The notes below the pieces were generated by a model. The model saw nothing but the letters and a program-made list of their open reading frames with translations. It was not told the DNA's origin and ran no database searches. A DNA stretch of 64,000 nucleotides, taken from contig OV884011.1 in assembly GCA_930367205.1 (NCBI GenBank), forward strand, positions 103,965,139 through 104,029,138, written 5' to 3'. Origin of the DNA: Acanthosoma haemorrhoidale (lineage: Eukaryota > Arthropoda > Insecta > Hemiptera > Acanthosomatidae). Each line of letters begins with the position of its first letter. The stretch's first letter is position 1. The translations under genes were made by a program, and so were the position numbers. Below, in pieces: positions 1-12,037 of this stretch.

Positions 1-847
1 GTAACATGTAATTGCTATCTAAACAGTATTTCAGGTAAACCCAATGCACGGGCTACTTACTTGAATGTCAAAACTATTTTTTAAATAAAAATTATAAAAA
101 AAAAAAATAAACCTTTTGCTAAATTTTTAGAGATTAGTTACACAAGAAATCAAAACAGAAATTTCTGCATATTTTTTAAAAATATTTATTGGATTTTTCT
201 TTCATATTTATAGCCCCCTTATCACTGAAAATGTTTAATATTAATTAAAAAAGAATTGAAAGCCGAAATAATTCTATTAGGAAGCAAAGATTTTAGTTTT
301 CTAAGTACAACCCTTTTTTTGTGGGCAGTGTGAATATTTTTCTATCATGTTGAGTAGCAAATTAATATAACTGCTAAGTAATATGTAATATTTGTTGAGA
401 TTTAAGTGGAATACAATTGCATAAAGTCATTTAAACTCTCATCAAAGGTGTATTCACATTTTTTTTGTAACCCCATTTTCATAAATAGGGATGATAATTT
501 GCATGAAAGTGTTAGTTATTTCCCCAGAGATGCGAAAAATAAATGCAACCTTATGAAAAATAATGAAGGTTATTAACTTAAAAATCACAACATCCTGATA
601 AATGATATGATTATTATTATATTTTATTTGTTATTTAGGGCCCTTACATCCGAAGTAGGCTGGCTTCAATTTCTTGACATACAGTGGTACAGCACTTAAT
701 ATAGTCTATATATTCAACTTACTATATAGAAAACAAAGTAAAAACTAAACAAAACAAACCCAAACCCCTATAAATAACGCAGACATATTATATTAATACA
801 ATAAATGAAACATATGATATAAATATTAAATTACATTGCCAATATAT
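1..847. other. AT-rich non-coding stretch upstream of the kermit exon
   Basis: I see no exon, RNA gene or convincing element here. If the kermit call is right, this is probably intron sequence between the upstream PDZ-coding exons (outside the window) and the exon at 1901. Confidence 0.5.
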
Positions 848-1480
848 TGTCGTGATATTAGATATTGTGGAGTTTTTATATAATATTTAATCCAACCTTG
901 AATCAAGAAGGCAAATAAAAACAATTGAGAGTGAAAAGAAAAAACAAAAGACAGTCTACTGGTGGTGGTGATGATAGAAACACACACAGACTCTCTAGTT
1001 TTTTAGCCAGTTATAATTAGTTGTTGTTGTGGTTCTGAGAAAACACACAGAGCATTATATTCACTCTAGTTTTTGGAATCAGCCTGATATATGTATCTGA
1101 ATTCAGTGATGAAATAAAAAGCCTGTAATACATATTATTAGCTTGAGATTGAGAGTAAGAAAAACTTAAAAACTTTGTTGGTTAGTGGTTGTTGACTTGA
1201 AACGGAACGGAAGATAAATAGCACGAAGAGAAAAATTATAAATTTGAATAAAAAGAAGACCATTGAAGAAGAAAAGGAATCGAATTAATACACAAGTATT
1301 TATATAATTAATATAAGTTTATTTTTTTTGTTATGTTTGTAAAATTAAATTCATCTTTTTGCCAGAATTATTTTTGTTATAGAACCTAATAATAAATAGT
1401 AAATAAAATAAATTTAAAGTAAAAGAATAAAAAATAAAATTATCATATAAAAATATTTAAAGAACGTAATAATATACATA
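848..1480 (+). mobile_element. Solo LTR of the LTR family also present at 52-55 kb
   Basis: The left end (TGTCGTGATATTAGATATTG) matches the reverse complement of the LTR edge at 52431-52450. Further matches to the reverse complement of 54250-54886 include the block around 890-960, the motif CAAGTATTTATATAATTAAT near 1292, and AAAGAACGTAAT near 1459. Its length of about 630 bp matches the 637-bp LTR at 54250-54886. No primer-binding site or internal sequence follows, so it looks like a solo LTR left by recombination. The right end is approximate, and divergence is high enough to suggest an old insertion. Confidence 0.6.
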
Positions 1481-1900
1481 TACAGAAATATAAATAAATT
1501 AGACTACAATAATAAAAAGTGTATCAAGAGCTGGTTCGATGACAACCCAGTCCAAAAGATCTTTAAACCACTGACATACAAATGTTTGTCATCAAATAGT
1601 TTGTTGTGAGGTATTAATAATTATTCAATCAAATAGAAGTTTCTTACTTGTAGAATGGCACTTACGTAGGAATAAACTTTATTTTTGAAACAATTATTGA
1701 TATTATGATGTAGTTTGGGGCTTTAGTGGACTATAATTTAAAAAAATAAAAATATTAAAACTTTCAATACAATTGTTTTTGGAGCCGAAACTCTTGTATT
1801 GTGTGGTGCATTACACTTGTCTTGAATTTTTCCTTATTTTTGGTGAAGTATTTCATGTGAAATGAAGTTAATTTATGTTCTGTTAATATTTTAATTTTAG

Positions 1901-1982
1901 CCTAACAAGGAGATGCAATTGGGAATTGACAAGATAAATAAACTTCTTGAAAACTACATGGGTATAATGGATGTGGACTTAG
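1901..1982 (+). CDS. kermit: GIPC/kermit, penultimate coding exon (GH2 domain start)
   Basis: The exon lies between a TTTTAG acceptor and an AG|GTAAGC donor and ends in phase 1. It encodes PNKEMQLGIDKINKLLENYM followed by GIMDVDL, which matches the start of the GIPC GH2 domain (the vertebrate pattern is a 'KVDDLLESYMGIRDTELA'-like block). GIPC proteins are PDZ adaptors. Their C-terminal GH2 region binds myosin VI and links endocytic vesicles and receptors to actin motors; kermit is the Drosophila member. The PDZ-coding exons are not in this window, so this is a 3' partial gene. Confidence 0.85.
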
Positions 1983-3289
1983 GTAAGCATTAACTGAAAA
2001 ATTATTAAACAAGCATTAAATGAAAACTATTTTATTTTAAGAAGTTGTGTAATACTTTATTTTATATTAAAAATGGCTATAAGAAACACAGATTGAAAGA
2101 AATAATATATTATAATGATTCTCAATTTTTGCTAAAATTTTACTTGCTTATTTATAAGGAATAAAAAATTTTAAATGAATAATAGTTTATTTTTCAAGTT
2201 TAAATTAATATGATCTCAGAGTATCAGTTTCTATTGCATACTTCTGACTACTTTAATATTCCATAATAACATAAATTACTATTGAAACTAATGGCTAATT
2301 TATATAATACTTAACTAATCTAAGTGATATAAAAATTCATACATAAATTCTTGATTGTTGGATGGGTACTTACACCATACTAGCTTCCAACTTGCTTGCT
2401 GTTTCCCCACACTTTCTTGCTTATATTTATTATGTCATTACTTTTATTTTATACTACTATTAGCATTTCTTTCTATCTATTTATTTTAAACAGAAATTCA
2501 AGTAATCATAAAAATATTGTTACAATGTAAATAAATGGATTTTTATGTGTACATTCCAGTATAACTCACGAGTGACTGGAGCTTGGCACACCTATGACTT
2601 ACACTCTGAAAAAAGTACTGTAGAAATAAGATACCCTTGTGGGGGGGGGACATCTAAAAATAACTAATAATGACTGTAATAGTGACACATTCCCTGCCTT
2701 TAAGTCTTAGTTTGACCCCCATGAGCATGGGAGATATGAAGGAGTGAAAAATAACATTAACAACATTAGTGTCAAATCCATAATTTTGGGGGTCGCTAAG
2801 CTAATTGGTGGCAGTCCTGATGGCATTTAAGTCAAATATAACTTTTTAAAGAACCTTTTAAAAGATTTTTGAAATTAAGATAACAGTAGAATCTGAATGT
2901 TTTTTGGATTGCTATGACATTGTATTTCACTTGAAGTGGGATCTCTAATTATTTTACTACAGAACCTCAACTCATCAAAACTTTCCAATGGCACAAGTTG
3001 TTTTAAAGAAGATGGCAGGTAATTTAATTGAAGTGACTATCTTTACCACTCATTCTTGTGGAAAACCCTTTTAATTATAAGAAATCGCAATTTCCAATGA
3101 GACCTACCTTCTCGATTGCCATCAACAAGTCACTAGGAGATTCTATTAAGTACCATAGAGTGGATTTGAGATTGCCATATTTATTTATTCTTTCAGAGGT
3201 GCATCTAACAATATTATTTATAATTTTATGTTTGCTAAAAAGGTCCTAGCCTAGCAACAAGACCTTGATGCTCTCCCTTCACAGAAGTG

Positions 3290-3890
3290 ACAATCTTCTT
3301 ACTGCAGAGCAACAGACAAAGAAACAGCCTGAACACTATGCAGAAAGATAGGGGACTACCACCCAACTCCTCTGCTGGAAGTGGAACAGAACTACATGTT
3401 TGTATCTCCGAAGCAGGTCACCAGTGCCAGGGCATGATGGAATACAAATAGTTCTGCTGAAACTGATATTGAGGAGAGGGTTAGTAAAACTTGCCAACCT
3501 GTAAAAATCTTGTATCAGGTTGTGTTACTTTCCTATTGCATGGAAGCAGCCCAATACTGAAGCCAACCAGGAACAGAGATCACACTACCCTACCACACAT
3601 AGAGAATATATTTGAGAAAGTTCTTCTGAATTATCTCCAAAAGTACTGTGGGGATAATGGCTTCATCCCTTTGTAAAACTACAGGCAGAAGCTTGCAGGG
3701 ACTGTATGCTGGTTAGCTTCCTGAATAACCAATTGTTATGGGTGCAGTTAGCTGATAAGCTCTCCACAGCTAATCCTCTGACCTATGGTGAACTTCTAGG
3801 AGCTGTGTTGTCCCCCTGTACTTTTCAGCATGAGTTCCTTGAAAATTCAAGGGGGGGGGGTGTCTTTGTAATTTACTTTTATCTTTACCT
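3290..3890 (+). mobile_element. Jockey-like LINE reverse transcriptase fragment (decayed)
   Basis: Broken frames on the + strand preserve reverse-transcriptase landmarks in order. A PGHDGI motif near 3430 is followed by leucine-rich codons, then RLCYFPIAWKQ near 3518-3550 (the 'YFP..WK' block), then ENIFEKVLLNYLQKY near 3603-3650 (the 'K.FEK.L...L' block), then GAVLSP near 3800 (the 'GVPQGSVLSP' block). Several stops and frameshifts separate them. Order and spacing fit a Jockey-clade non-LTR retrotransposon. It cannot be active. Confidence 0.7.
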
Positions 3891-4336
3891 CAAGTAGTTT
3901 TGAGGTAGAGATTACTTCACTGAGTGTTGAACAGAGCGCACAGGTTTGAGAGTAGTAGAATAGAAGCCACCAGGTGTGATGAAACCAACCCGATCGAAGG
4001 ATGTACCATGTTGGTGTTATTGTTTATATTAGGTAACTATTATTTTAATTATACAAAACTCTCTAGCCAATTATGTTAATATGAGACATTTGAAAAAGAC
4101 AAAATTATGTACTATCCTGAGATGATATTAATTGAAACATTATAAAATAAACTATTAGTCTTTATGAATTTTTCATGAATGTCCTTTCATTCTTTATAAA
4201 TAAGAAAGTACAAAATATTTTTAACAAAGTTGGAAATTGTTACAACATACATGCAAAACATATAAAGTATACAAAAGCACATAAAACATTCAATAACCCA
4301 CATAATACATAATAAAATTATTTGGTCTTATAAATT

Positions 4337-4883
4337 GATTTGATTTTTTGCTTTCATGGTCATTAATGTCACTGATTCCTTTAAGATTTTGAACACGTTT
4401 TTGATGTTCTGAGCTGTCATCATAGTTATGAGCTTCTTCTTGGCACATCCCTTACATTACCGGAGCACTGATTTCTTCACATAACCCCTCCCCCTGAAGA
4501 AATAAAGGCCTGGTTTCTTCTTAAAACCAGTATTACTGACAACTTCTGGTAACATATGAATATCTGTTATTTTAGCACATTCTAAGGAATGGACTAATTT
4601 ACATAATTCTACAGAGATGATTTCTTCTCACCCAACCCCAACAATCTCCTCTCCACCAGAAATATCAATAATATGTCACACAGATAACCACTTCTTCTGG
4701 AGCTACAACCATGTCCTCCTCATCTAAAGTTTCAAAAATTTGTCCACCCTTTAAAGCTTGGCCAACATCTGAATTTTTGACATTTTCATGCGATTTGCTT
4801 TCTTGAACAGTTTGGTTGATGTATGGTCTTTGACTAGACCGACAAATTTTGCCCTCAGAATCATTCAACTCTGCTTGCATCAA
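4337..4883 (-). pseudogene. Unidentified decayed coding segment
   Basis: Reading the minus strand from 4883, a 72-codon open frame (ending with EEDMVVAPEEVVICVT) shifts near 4675. A second frame then continues with IIDISGGEEIVGVG, a stop, EEIISVELCKLVHSLECAKI, TDIHMLPEVVSNTGFKKKPG and YFFRGRGYVKKSVLR, a stop, and CKGCAKKK. Low stop density over about 180 codons, with two stops and one shift, suggests a retropseudogene or transposon ORF. I do not recognise the family. Confidence 0.35.
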
Positions 4884-5214
4884 GAGTGAACAACAAAGTA
4901 CAAAACATGTGCGAGAGCCTTATCCCACTTAAGATATATATTCAGCTCTCCCTACGACAAAAAAAAAAAATCATGGGTAAGTCCTGTGGGAGCCTACCTT
5001 TGTTCACTTCCAGGGTTCCTTTCCTAACGCCTGTTCCTTTATTTATTACTTGCCTCTCTACCAGAAAGGTTCTTGCCACGCCTGGTCCTTGCCAGGTCAA
5101 AAACTATTACCATTCAAATCATAAAAAAGAATATACCTTTTTTAAATTTAGTCTAATAAATAATTAACTTGCTAATAATAAGAATCATTACAATATATAT
5201 TTTTTCATTTCTAG

Positions 5215-5372
5215 CTACTCAAATATGGGAACATGGTGAAGGAAAGACAAACAGTATGGAATTTGCTGAGTCGATTGACAATTCAGACCTTGGAGAGCTA
5301 TCATTTGCCGAAGATATAATTTTTGAAATGTGGGGTGTCATAACAGACGTCCGCGCTGGAAGAATAAATTAA
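5215..5372 (+). CDS. kermit: GIPC/kermit, terminal coding exon
   Basis: The exon follows a TTTCTAG acceptor and joins the previous exon in phase 1 (G+CT gives Ala). It encodes ATQIWEHGEGKTN, then MEFAESIDNSDLGE, then FAEDIIFEMWGVITDVRAGR, ending IN-stop. This aligns with the end of GIPC proteins (ELAATM..ELGK..., 'FPDEFVFDVWGAIGDAK.GR'), whose GH2 domain closes a few residues before the stop. The joined two-exon fragment gives 79 codons without a break. The terminal stop is at 5370-5372. Confidence 0.88.
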
Positions 5373-6330
5373 TTGGATAAAAAGTATGATGTGCATATTT
5401 ATCAGTTAAATGTGACAGTTCAAAATGTAAACCCATTTTACATGTAACCCCATACCATAAAAAACTCATACCTTGGGTTGTTATATAAAGTTATATCATT
5501 ATTGGAAACTGTCTTTTGACTTAATAACAATCAATTTATGGGTTAGGTTAGCATCATATTACTAGTAATTCTCAGGATACAGAGTTATCTACTTGAACAT
5601 AAGTATGCTTATTCTCTTATAACTAAGACTCACATCAAGATGTCTAATATTAAGGTTTCTTTTTTCAATATCAGAAACCTTCACATTTTGACCATCATGA
5701 TATTTTAATTTCAAGTTTCACTGAATGCCTAACTGATGATTCTAAAAATAAAAGCAAGCCAATAAAAAATAATAAAGGGCCATTAATTACTGATTACATG
5801 GTAATTAAAAAGTAAATCTTTTGCAATCATACTGAGTAGGGTATAATCAAATTGTCTGAACATCTTAATTCCAAAAAAATTTTTTTGTTGGAATTATTCA
5901 AGTTGGAGTTATTCCATTAATCTTAATTACCTGGTAGGTAATTACACTTGATTCACATTTTTCTCCTTATTCCTAGACTCTGGCACTCTACCTTTAAGCT
6001 TTTTAAGGTTAAAAGTGCGACCCCCATTAAAATTTAAGCCCTCATTAAATTGGCTCTTTAAAGGTTAAACTTAATTTATTGAAAACGATTAAATACACTA
6101 ATAATATTCTGTTCTTTTTTTAGGTGTAACCTAAACAACTGTCATGAAACTACAACTGAAGGAATTTTTTTTGTTGTGATTTGGGTATATCTCAAAAAAG
6201 TAACTAGCAGTTGTGATGATGAGGTTTCCTGATGCAATCATGGAAAACTCAAGTGTAAAATATTATTGTATTATATATATATGTATAATTTATGTGCTTT
6301 TTAAATAAAATATTTATAATATTTATTGTG
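5373..6330 (+). other. kermit: Probable kermit 3' UTR
   Basis: Non-coding AT-rich sequence after the stop. The first well-placed AATAAA hexamers are near 6304, so the 3' UTR is inferred to be about 0.9-1 kb. The exact cleavage site cannot be read from sequence. Confidence 0.45.
6304..6309 (+). terminator. Candidate poly(A) signal for kermit
   Basis: AATAAA followed by T/GT-rich sequence (TATTTATTGTGATTTTT) within about 30 bases. This arrangement is usual for cleavage and polyadenylation, but AATAAA is frequent by chance in such AT-rich DNA. Confidence 0.35.
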
Positions 6331-9300
6331 ATTTTTATCCTCTAATAAAAAAAAAAATCATTTCTTAATATAATTCTATGAAGCAATTGAGTGTTTTTCT
6401 TGATTGCCAGTTGCTTTTATGTATTATGGACAATGTGGTCCATAAAGTTTCCCTTTTTACAATTTTGTTTGCCAATCAAGTGCATAGATTCACTGTACTG
6501 ATTTTTCCTAATTCAGTTGTCAATTTATATGTATTTGATTAATTAAAATTTTTAATGATTTTCTTTTACTACTGTTATGGGTCATTTAGCCTTCATTTGG
6601 AAAAATATGTACAATTACACCCGGTTATAGAAGATGTCTCTTTTTATAGTATCAATTAATTCCTGATCATTAGTAGTGGGTACTTTATTTTCATCCAACA
6701 CTTTAAATTAAGAAACTTTATTAAAAAATGTTAGAATGTAACTTAAAGTTTAGGGACTAGAATGGATTAAGAGTTTGAACCTTATTACCAGCCGATCTGA
6801 TAAATATAGAAGTTTGATTACTTTGATTAGGATGTATGGCTTAGGTTGATGAAAGAGAGGTTATATATTTTCATCAAATTTATTTTAGGGCTCTGTTCAC
6901 AAGACACTAAGTATGTATAGTATGTGGCCATTGACACTCCTCATATACTTCCTTCTCGGAAGCCACTCAGTGTTATTTAACCTCAGCTTATGTATGGTCT
7001 GGTCGGTGGCCTCACCTCAAGGACACCCATGCAGCATTTGCCTCCGTAGTAATTAAGGTTCTATCCTCTCTTCCAAGTACCTAAACCGTCAGTCTTTTCT
7101 TCCTACCAGTCTTGATTGTAGCTACCAGGGTCAGGTTTCTTATACAGTGACCATCTGTGCATTTCTTCTAATCCTCTAATGACCTTGCTCAAATATGAGG
7201 CCATAAATTAGAAAAATATAGGTCTTTTCTTTCTTGGGTTAAAACTGAAGTTTCACTAGCCTAAATTAGAACTGGCAATACTTGGTATAGGTAGTATAAT
7301 CAGCACTTAATAATAACAACATAAGTTGCTGAAATTGCTCGGGTATAGAAAGGAGTCGACATTTATATTATTAATTAGACTAAGTTAAGGTTTACATAAA
7401 GTGTTAAAAGAGAAAAAAACTATCTTGTTTGGGTGGGATATAAAAGGGGGGGATGAGATTTCTTCATGAGGATTGTGTTAGGGGGTTGGGTAATAAATAA
7501 AAAAAATATTTGATGACTTCTAAGGACCATGATTGATGTAAATTGATAAAATTTAATACTATTGAAACAAAACAAAAAATAATCTTTTATTCTGGAACAA
7601 AGAATATAAAAAGAAAAATACATTAGTAAATTAGATACCCTTGGATTGTTTTGTTTTACAAAAAAAATAAGATAATTATAATAAATAAATAACTGCATCT
7701 AATAGAATGAAACAGGAAATAATGTTGAAGAGAAGATAAATAAATAAATGTATGCGCTAGACAAAATTATTAGAAGAACCCAAATTATTATTATTAATAA
7801 AACATATGTGAATCCCTTTGCTAATTATGATCACATAGTAAACCTGGTGTATAGTTTGGACAGTTCATAATACCTATGACTTCCCTTTCTATTTTAAGGT
7901 TACTCCTTTTTTCCACTATGGCTCAGTGAATTGTATTTTGGGCTCTGTATGTGGGGTGATCACCATAGAAATGTGGGTATATAAATACATACATAGTGGG
8001 GGAAGGTATGTCCCTTAAAAATTAAAACACATGCATTCCCACTCTGAACAGAATATGGTGGCAGTAAACGCTTCCCTGCTCTAAGCTGGAGTACATAAGA
8101 GCATAAACATAAACAAACAACCCTGGCCTCTTTGCTAAAAAATTGTATTCATTATTATGCTATAGTTTTTCTGAGGGCGGGCCAAAATTTGCTGTTATAA
8201 TTAGGAAAGATCCATAACAAGAAATATACAGTCAGAGCATATGTTTCAGCTTTTATTATATTCCTGGGAAAAATTACAATAATCACATCTGCTGCTCATA
8301 GGGGTAAACTCTTATCCAATGCCAGGATCCCTCCTGTATTACTGTCTTTCCTGGACATTGTCGGTACCTTGTTTGATATATATACAGTTAATAAAAACCA
8401 GTAGATGTTTGGTTATTAAGTACATTTAAATTAATCAAATAATAGCTGACAAAGTTTTTTTGGATTAATGTCAATGGTCACCTACTTATAATTAGGTGAA
8501 CGAAACCCTAATTGTGTGGTACAGTACATTTAACTGAACTTTTTCTTCTTGTATGTTTAAAATACTATTTAGAGAGGAAAAGTTTATTTATTTGCATCAG
8601 TTCCTTAGAAATATGCTATAAACACAAATAACCTAAAGTGTTTACAAAACAGTACTATTCTTAAACTTATAATTAAATGGTACTTACAAGTATTTTAAAA
8701 TTAATAATTATCAGCCAAAGAAAGACAATATTCATCAAACACGGAGCTCCTTTTTTTCGGCCAATCGCCGTTACTCTGCCATCACATATGCCAATATTTA
8801 ATTCCTCTAAGAGTTTCTAATATAAACTTAAAAAAAAACTATCACCAGAGCTACATTTGTTCAAAGGAGACTAGAATGTAGTCAATTTAAATTTTCTGAT
8901 AACTCGTCCACTTTTTACATTACCTTGATTCAGGAGTCAAATGAATCAGTTAACTCCTATTATTAAAAGTAAAATTTTATTATATATATATAATAAAATA
9001 AGTATATAAAAATATATATAATATAAAATTATATATGTAGATGTATAAAAGTATTTTCATTTAAAACATATTGAAGATATGAAAATTCCCTTTCTACAGA
9101 GTTGCAGGGGAACCATGTATAATCAAAGCCAATTTACAAAACATTGGGTATTTACAATTTAAATTTTCGGATTTTCCCAGTAGAATAGATAGTTTATATC
9201 TAAGGGAATGTTTTTTTTTAATTTATCTATCTCCCGATAGGCTGTGTATACTTCTTCATCATATCAACTTGCACTTTTGTTTGTAATTTCTTGGAGATAT

Positions 9301-10966
9301 TTTTTGAGAACGTAATCTGAAGCTGTTCTTAATTGCCGGAGGAAGAACCAGAAGTAGAAGTGACTTTAACTGACTGCTTAATATTATGAATCCTCAAAGT
9401 TTTGCTCAGAATTGAATATTCATCCTCTCCTATGGTTATCTCTTATACTATTGGTGATTTGAGGTATTCTTTTTCATAGACAACAAGAAATATTTAAGAC
9501 CTTTCCAATTTCAAAGAGTTTTTTTAAGTGATTCTTAGCTTCCATTCAACAGTGCATTGAGGCTAGGGTTAAGAAACATCAAAGAAGTAGCAGTTTTATT
9601 TGTTACTCATATGGACTATCAGCGAATAGCTGCTTATAATTTTTTTGTAAGTGTACCATTCTTTTTTTTAATAGCAATTTTATAACTGAGAAAGCAATAT
9701 GATTTATTTCTTATGCTGGCAAAAATGCACTGATGATTGTTTCAATAAAACCCCAATTCTTAACACTCATCTTCAATTGAGGATAAACTGTTTCATAATA
9801 ATACAGAACCGCTTGTATTTTGTAATGGTTTCAAGCATCATTCATTTTTAATAATTCAGCAATTGTCTCAATCATTTTAACATTGTGCAAATTATTTTTG
9901 TTCAGATTTCAACTTATTGGAAATTGGGTTCACAATACCCTTAAAAAACGTTGATTCCATTAGGGAAAATGGAAAGCCTCCTTTTGTAACTAAATTAGTA
10001 AAGTATTCTGACATTTCCTGTTAATATCTAGATAAACCTTTTAAATTTTTTTTTAGGTAATTGAGTAATATTTATTATCTCTGTTATTGTCAACAACTTA
10101 TTTAAAAGCATAAGAATGGTTTGTCATAACATTCTCAAACTGGTTAAAAAATTATATTTTTGGTTGCATAATGTGAATTCATTTCTTTCCTGTGTAGCAT
10201 TAAAATTAAACAAAATAAGAAAAGTACTATTTATTTTTTTCTTCGTCCCATTATGAAAATAATTCACAGATTTGAATTGTGAATTAAACAACCGTTTTCA
10301 AAACTCTCTATTGGAAAGTAATATCGCTCATATTATGAATATGAACCATAGAAAGACAATACAAGATTCCCCCTGTCGTTAACATTGAAATATTTTCCTG
10401 TATTACCGGAATTTATTAGTTTTCCACTCTGTGTACCAGTGTAATAATTATGATATTCCATTATAATTTTTTTAACTTATACAGCTTAATAAAAAATTGT
10501 AAATGACATTTATATAGATATTAAAAAAGAAAAACCTTTTTTAAGCTACAACTTTCATTTAACAGTTTTGAAAAAACTTTTATCATTAACCTCTAATAGA
10601 TAAAATTTTTTTTTTAAACAGTTAATGTTGAACACAATTGGAAAAAAAAATAACTGCTACAACCCCTGCATTGATTAAATATTTAACACAATAATTAGTT
10701 TTCATATGGAGGTACTGGCTCTTTTTTCTTTGGCTAATAATTACTAAACCAGTGGAATTACATAGCCCTTTATGTAGTATTTATTAATTTACTAATATTA
10801 ATCATAAATCATTCAAGTTACGCTACCACATAAGTTAAGTAATCACATAATTAAAGGGTATTGGAGAATGTTTCGCAATTCAATAAACAAACAGCAAATT
10901 TTAGAGAATTTATTATAACTATATTGAGTTAATGAAAGCACTGTAAATTCTAACAAAATTATATTA
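6331..10966. other. Intergenic region between kermit and Gps2
   Basis: No gene is supported. There is a slightly GC-richer patch at 6900-7200 without coding potential, an A-rich patch at 7500-7770, and a TA/AAT low-complexity patch at 8970-9045. A minus-strand region at 9230-9910 shows faint coding traces and is listed separately. The ORF of 92 codons at 7420-7698 (minus) is made of low-complexity hydrophobic codons and is not credible. Confidence 0.6.
9230..9910 (-). pseudogene. Weak trace of a decayed transposase-like frame
   Basis: Reading minus from about 9890, one frame gives MIETIAELLKMNDA, a stop, NHYKIQAVLYYYETVYPQLK, then MSVKNWGFIETIISAFLPA, a stop, and more codons with few stops. 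A later stretch (ATSLMFLNPSLNALL) faintly resembles the '..ATFLDPR.K..' segment of hAT transposases. There are many stops afterwards. The family call is only a suggestion. Confidence 0.25.
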
Positions 10967-10972
10967 TTTATT
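10967..10972 (-). terminator. Candidate poly(A) signal for Gps2
   Basis: TTTATT on the + strand reads AATAAA on the minus strand, about 25 bases after the Gps2 stop. If used, the 3' UTR would be very short. Confidence 0.35.
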
Positions 10973-10996
10973 TACATGTGTTAAAAAAGTATAAAT

Positions 10997-12037
10997 TTAC
11001 ATGTATCGAGACTGAGGAACATTGGCTTGACTATAGACAAGCCTTCCAGTATTAGGAGACTGACTTGGATATACTGCATGTGAACGTGGAACAAGGTGCT
11101 GCTGTGGTGTTAATGTAGCAGATCTCGATGGAGGATATTGTGACACCATAGGATAATGATAACCAGGGCTAGAATGAGATGAACTTATCCCAGGTGTAAC
11201 ATGTTGAGGTGGCGGGGCTGAAGTTGGCTGCCTTATAGGGTAGCCTGAAGTGATTCCACCAGTCTTTGTTTGAGGAGGTTGGATAGGAATAGCTCCTCCA
11301 TGAAGTGCGACATGTGTTGCTGGCCTCGAAGCTACAGAATAATATTTGTCTTCCCCATACATTTTTGGATGTTCAGTAGCATGCATGTATGGTTGATTGG
11401 GATAATGTTGTTTCATCTGTTGTGGTTGAGCATCTGTTCTAATAGGCAGAGTAGTGTATGACGGTCCTGGGTAGTAGGTTTGACTGCTGCCAGGGTTTGG
11501 ATAGTAACCTGAATAGCTCTTTTGGTAAGGGAGTCTCGTAGTTTTTGGGTTATAAGTTTGATAAAGATGAGGAGGGGGAGAAGGGCTTCTTGGTCTTTTT
11601 ATGTTTCCCTGAACAGGCTGAACTTTGTAAGAAGAGCTGGGGTATTCTTGCTGCATTAACAAATGTGAATGCCCAGGAGCCGAAACATTATAAATCTCGG
11701 CTACCTCAGCGTTAGCCCTACTTTCTTGCTCACGAATCATTTGTCTACGACGATTTTCTTCTTCATATAAAACTTTCTTTAACTGCAAAAATAATTGATG
11801 TTTCTCTTCTTTTAACTGAGCCAACTTAAGTTCTAACTGTACAATTTGTTCTCGGGTTTCAGAGAGTGTCATCACATCTTGTTTTTCTTGCAGTTCTCTT
11901 TCTTTTCGCTGTCGTTCATTTTCTGCATCTGCTTCTAGTTCTTCTTTCTTCTTTTGCCTCTCTTTTAAAATGTGCCTTTTTAGTGCTTGAAACATTCGCT
12001 CATCGCACTGAGGGTGGGGAGCCACCGCACCAGGCAT
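10997..12037 (-). CDS. Gps2: G protein pathway suppressor 2 (GPS2), intronless
   Basis: Intact 346-codon frame starting at an ATG in good context (GCCATGC). GPS2 is a small nuclear corepressor subunit that holds together NCoR/SMRT, TBL1 and HDAC3 and also restrains JNK and ubiquitin signalling. Residues about 14-105 form a charged coiled coil. Its core (residues 77-94, EEKHQLFLQLKKVLYEEE) is nearly identical to vertebrate GPS2. The rest is Pro/Gln/Ser/Tyr-rich and disordered, and it ends SQANVPQSRYM, resembling the conserved C-terminal 'SQNPRYYHK' tail. Length is close to the human protein (about 327 aa). The frame is much less AT-rich than its surroundings. No intron interrupts it, unlike vertebrate GPS2, so intron loss or an intact retrogene is possible. 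Upstream untranslated exons were not resolved. Confidence 0.92.
   Translation of the reverse strand: MPGAVAPHPQCDERMFQALKRHILKERQKKKEELEADAENERQRKERELQEKQDVMTLSETREQIVQLELKLAQLKEEKHQLFLQLKKVLYEEENRRRQMIREQESRANAEVAEIYNVSAPGHSHLLMQQEYPSSSYKVQPVQGNIKRPRSPSPPPHLYQTYNPKTTRLPYQKSYSGYYPNPGSSQTYYPGPSYTTLPIRTDAQPQQMKQHYPNQPYMHATEHPKMYGEDKYYSVASRPATHVALHGGAIPIQPPQTKTGGITSGYPIRQPTSAPPPQHVTPGISSSHSSPGYHYPMVSQYPPSRSATLTPQQHLVPRSHAVYPSQSPNTGRLVYSQANVPQSRYM

Larger units (their letters stand above)
1983..5214 (+). other. kermit: kermit last intron (3.2 kb)
   Basis: The intron runs from GTAAGC to TTTCTAG. Apart from the LINE relic at 3290-3890 and the decayed minus-strand frame at 4337-4883, it is AT-rich filler. 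It contains G runs at 2641-2649 and 3851-3860. I see no additional exon. Confidence 0.8.
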
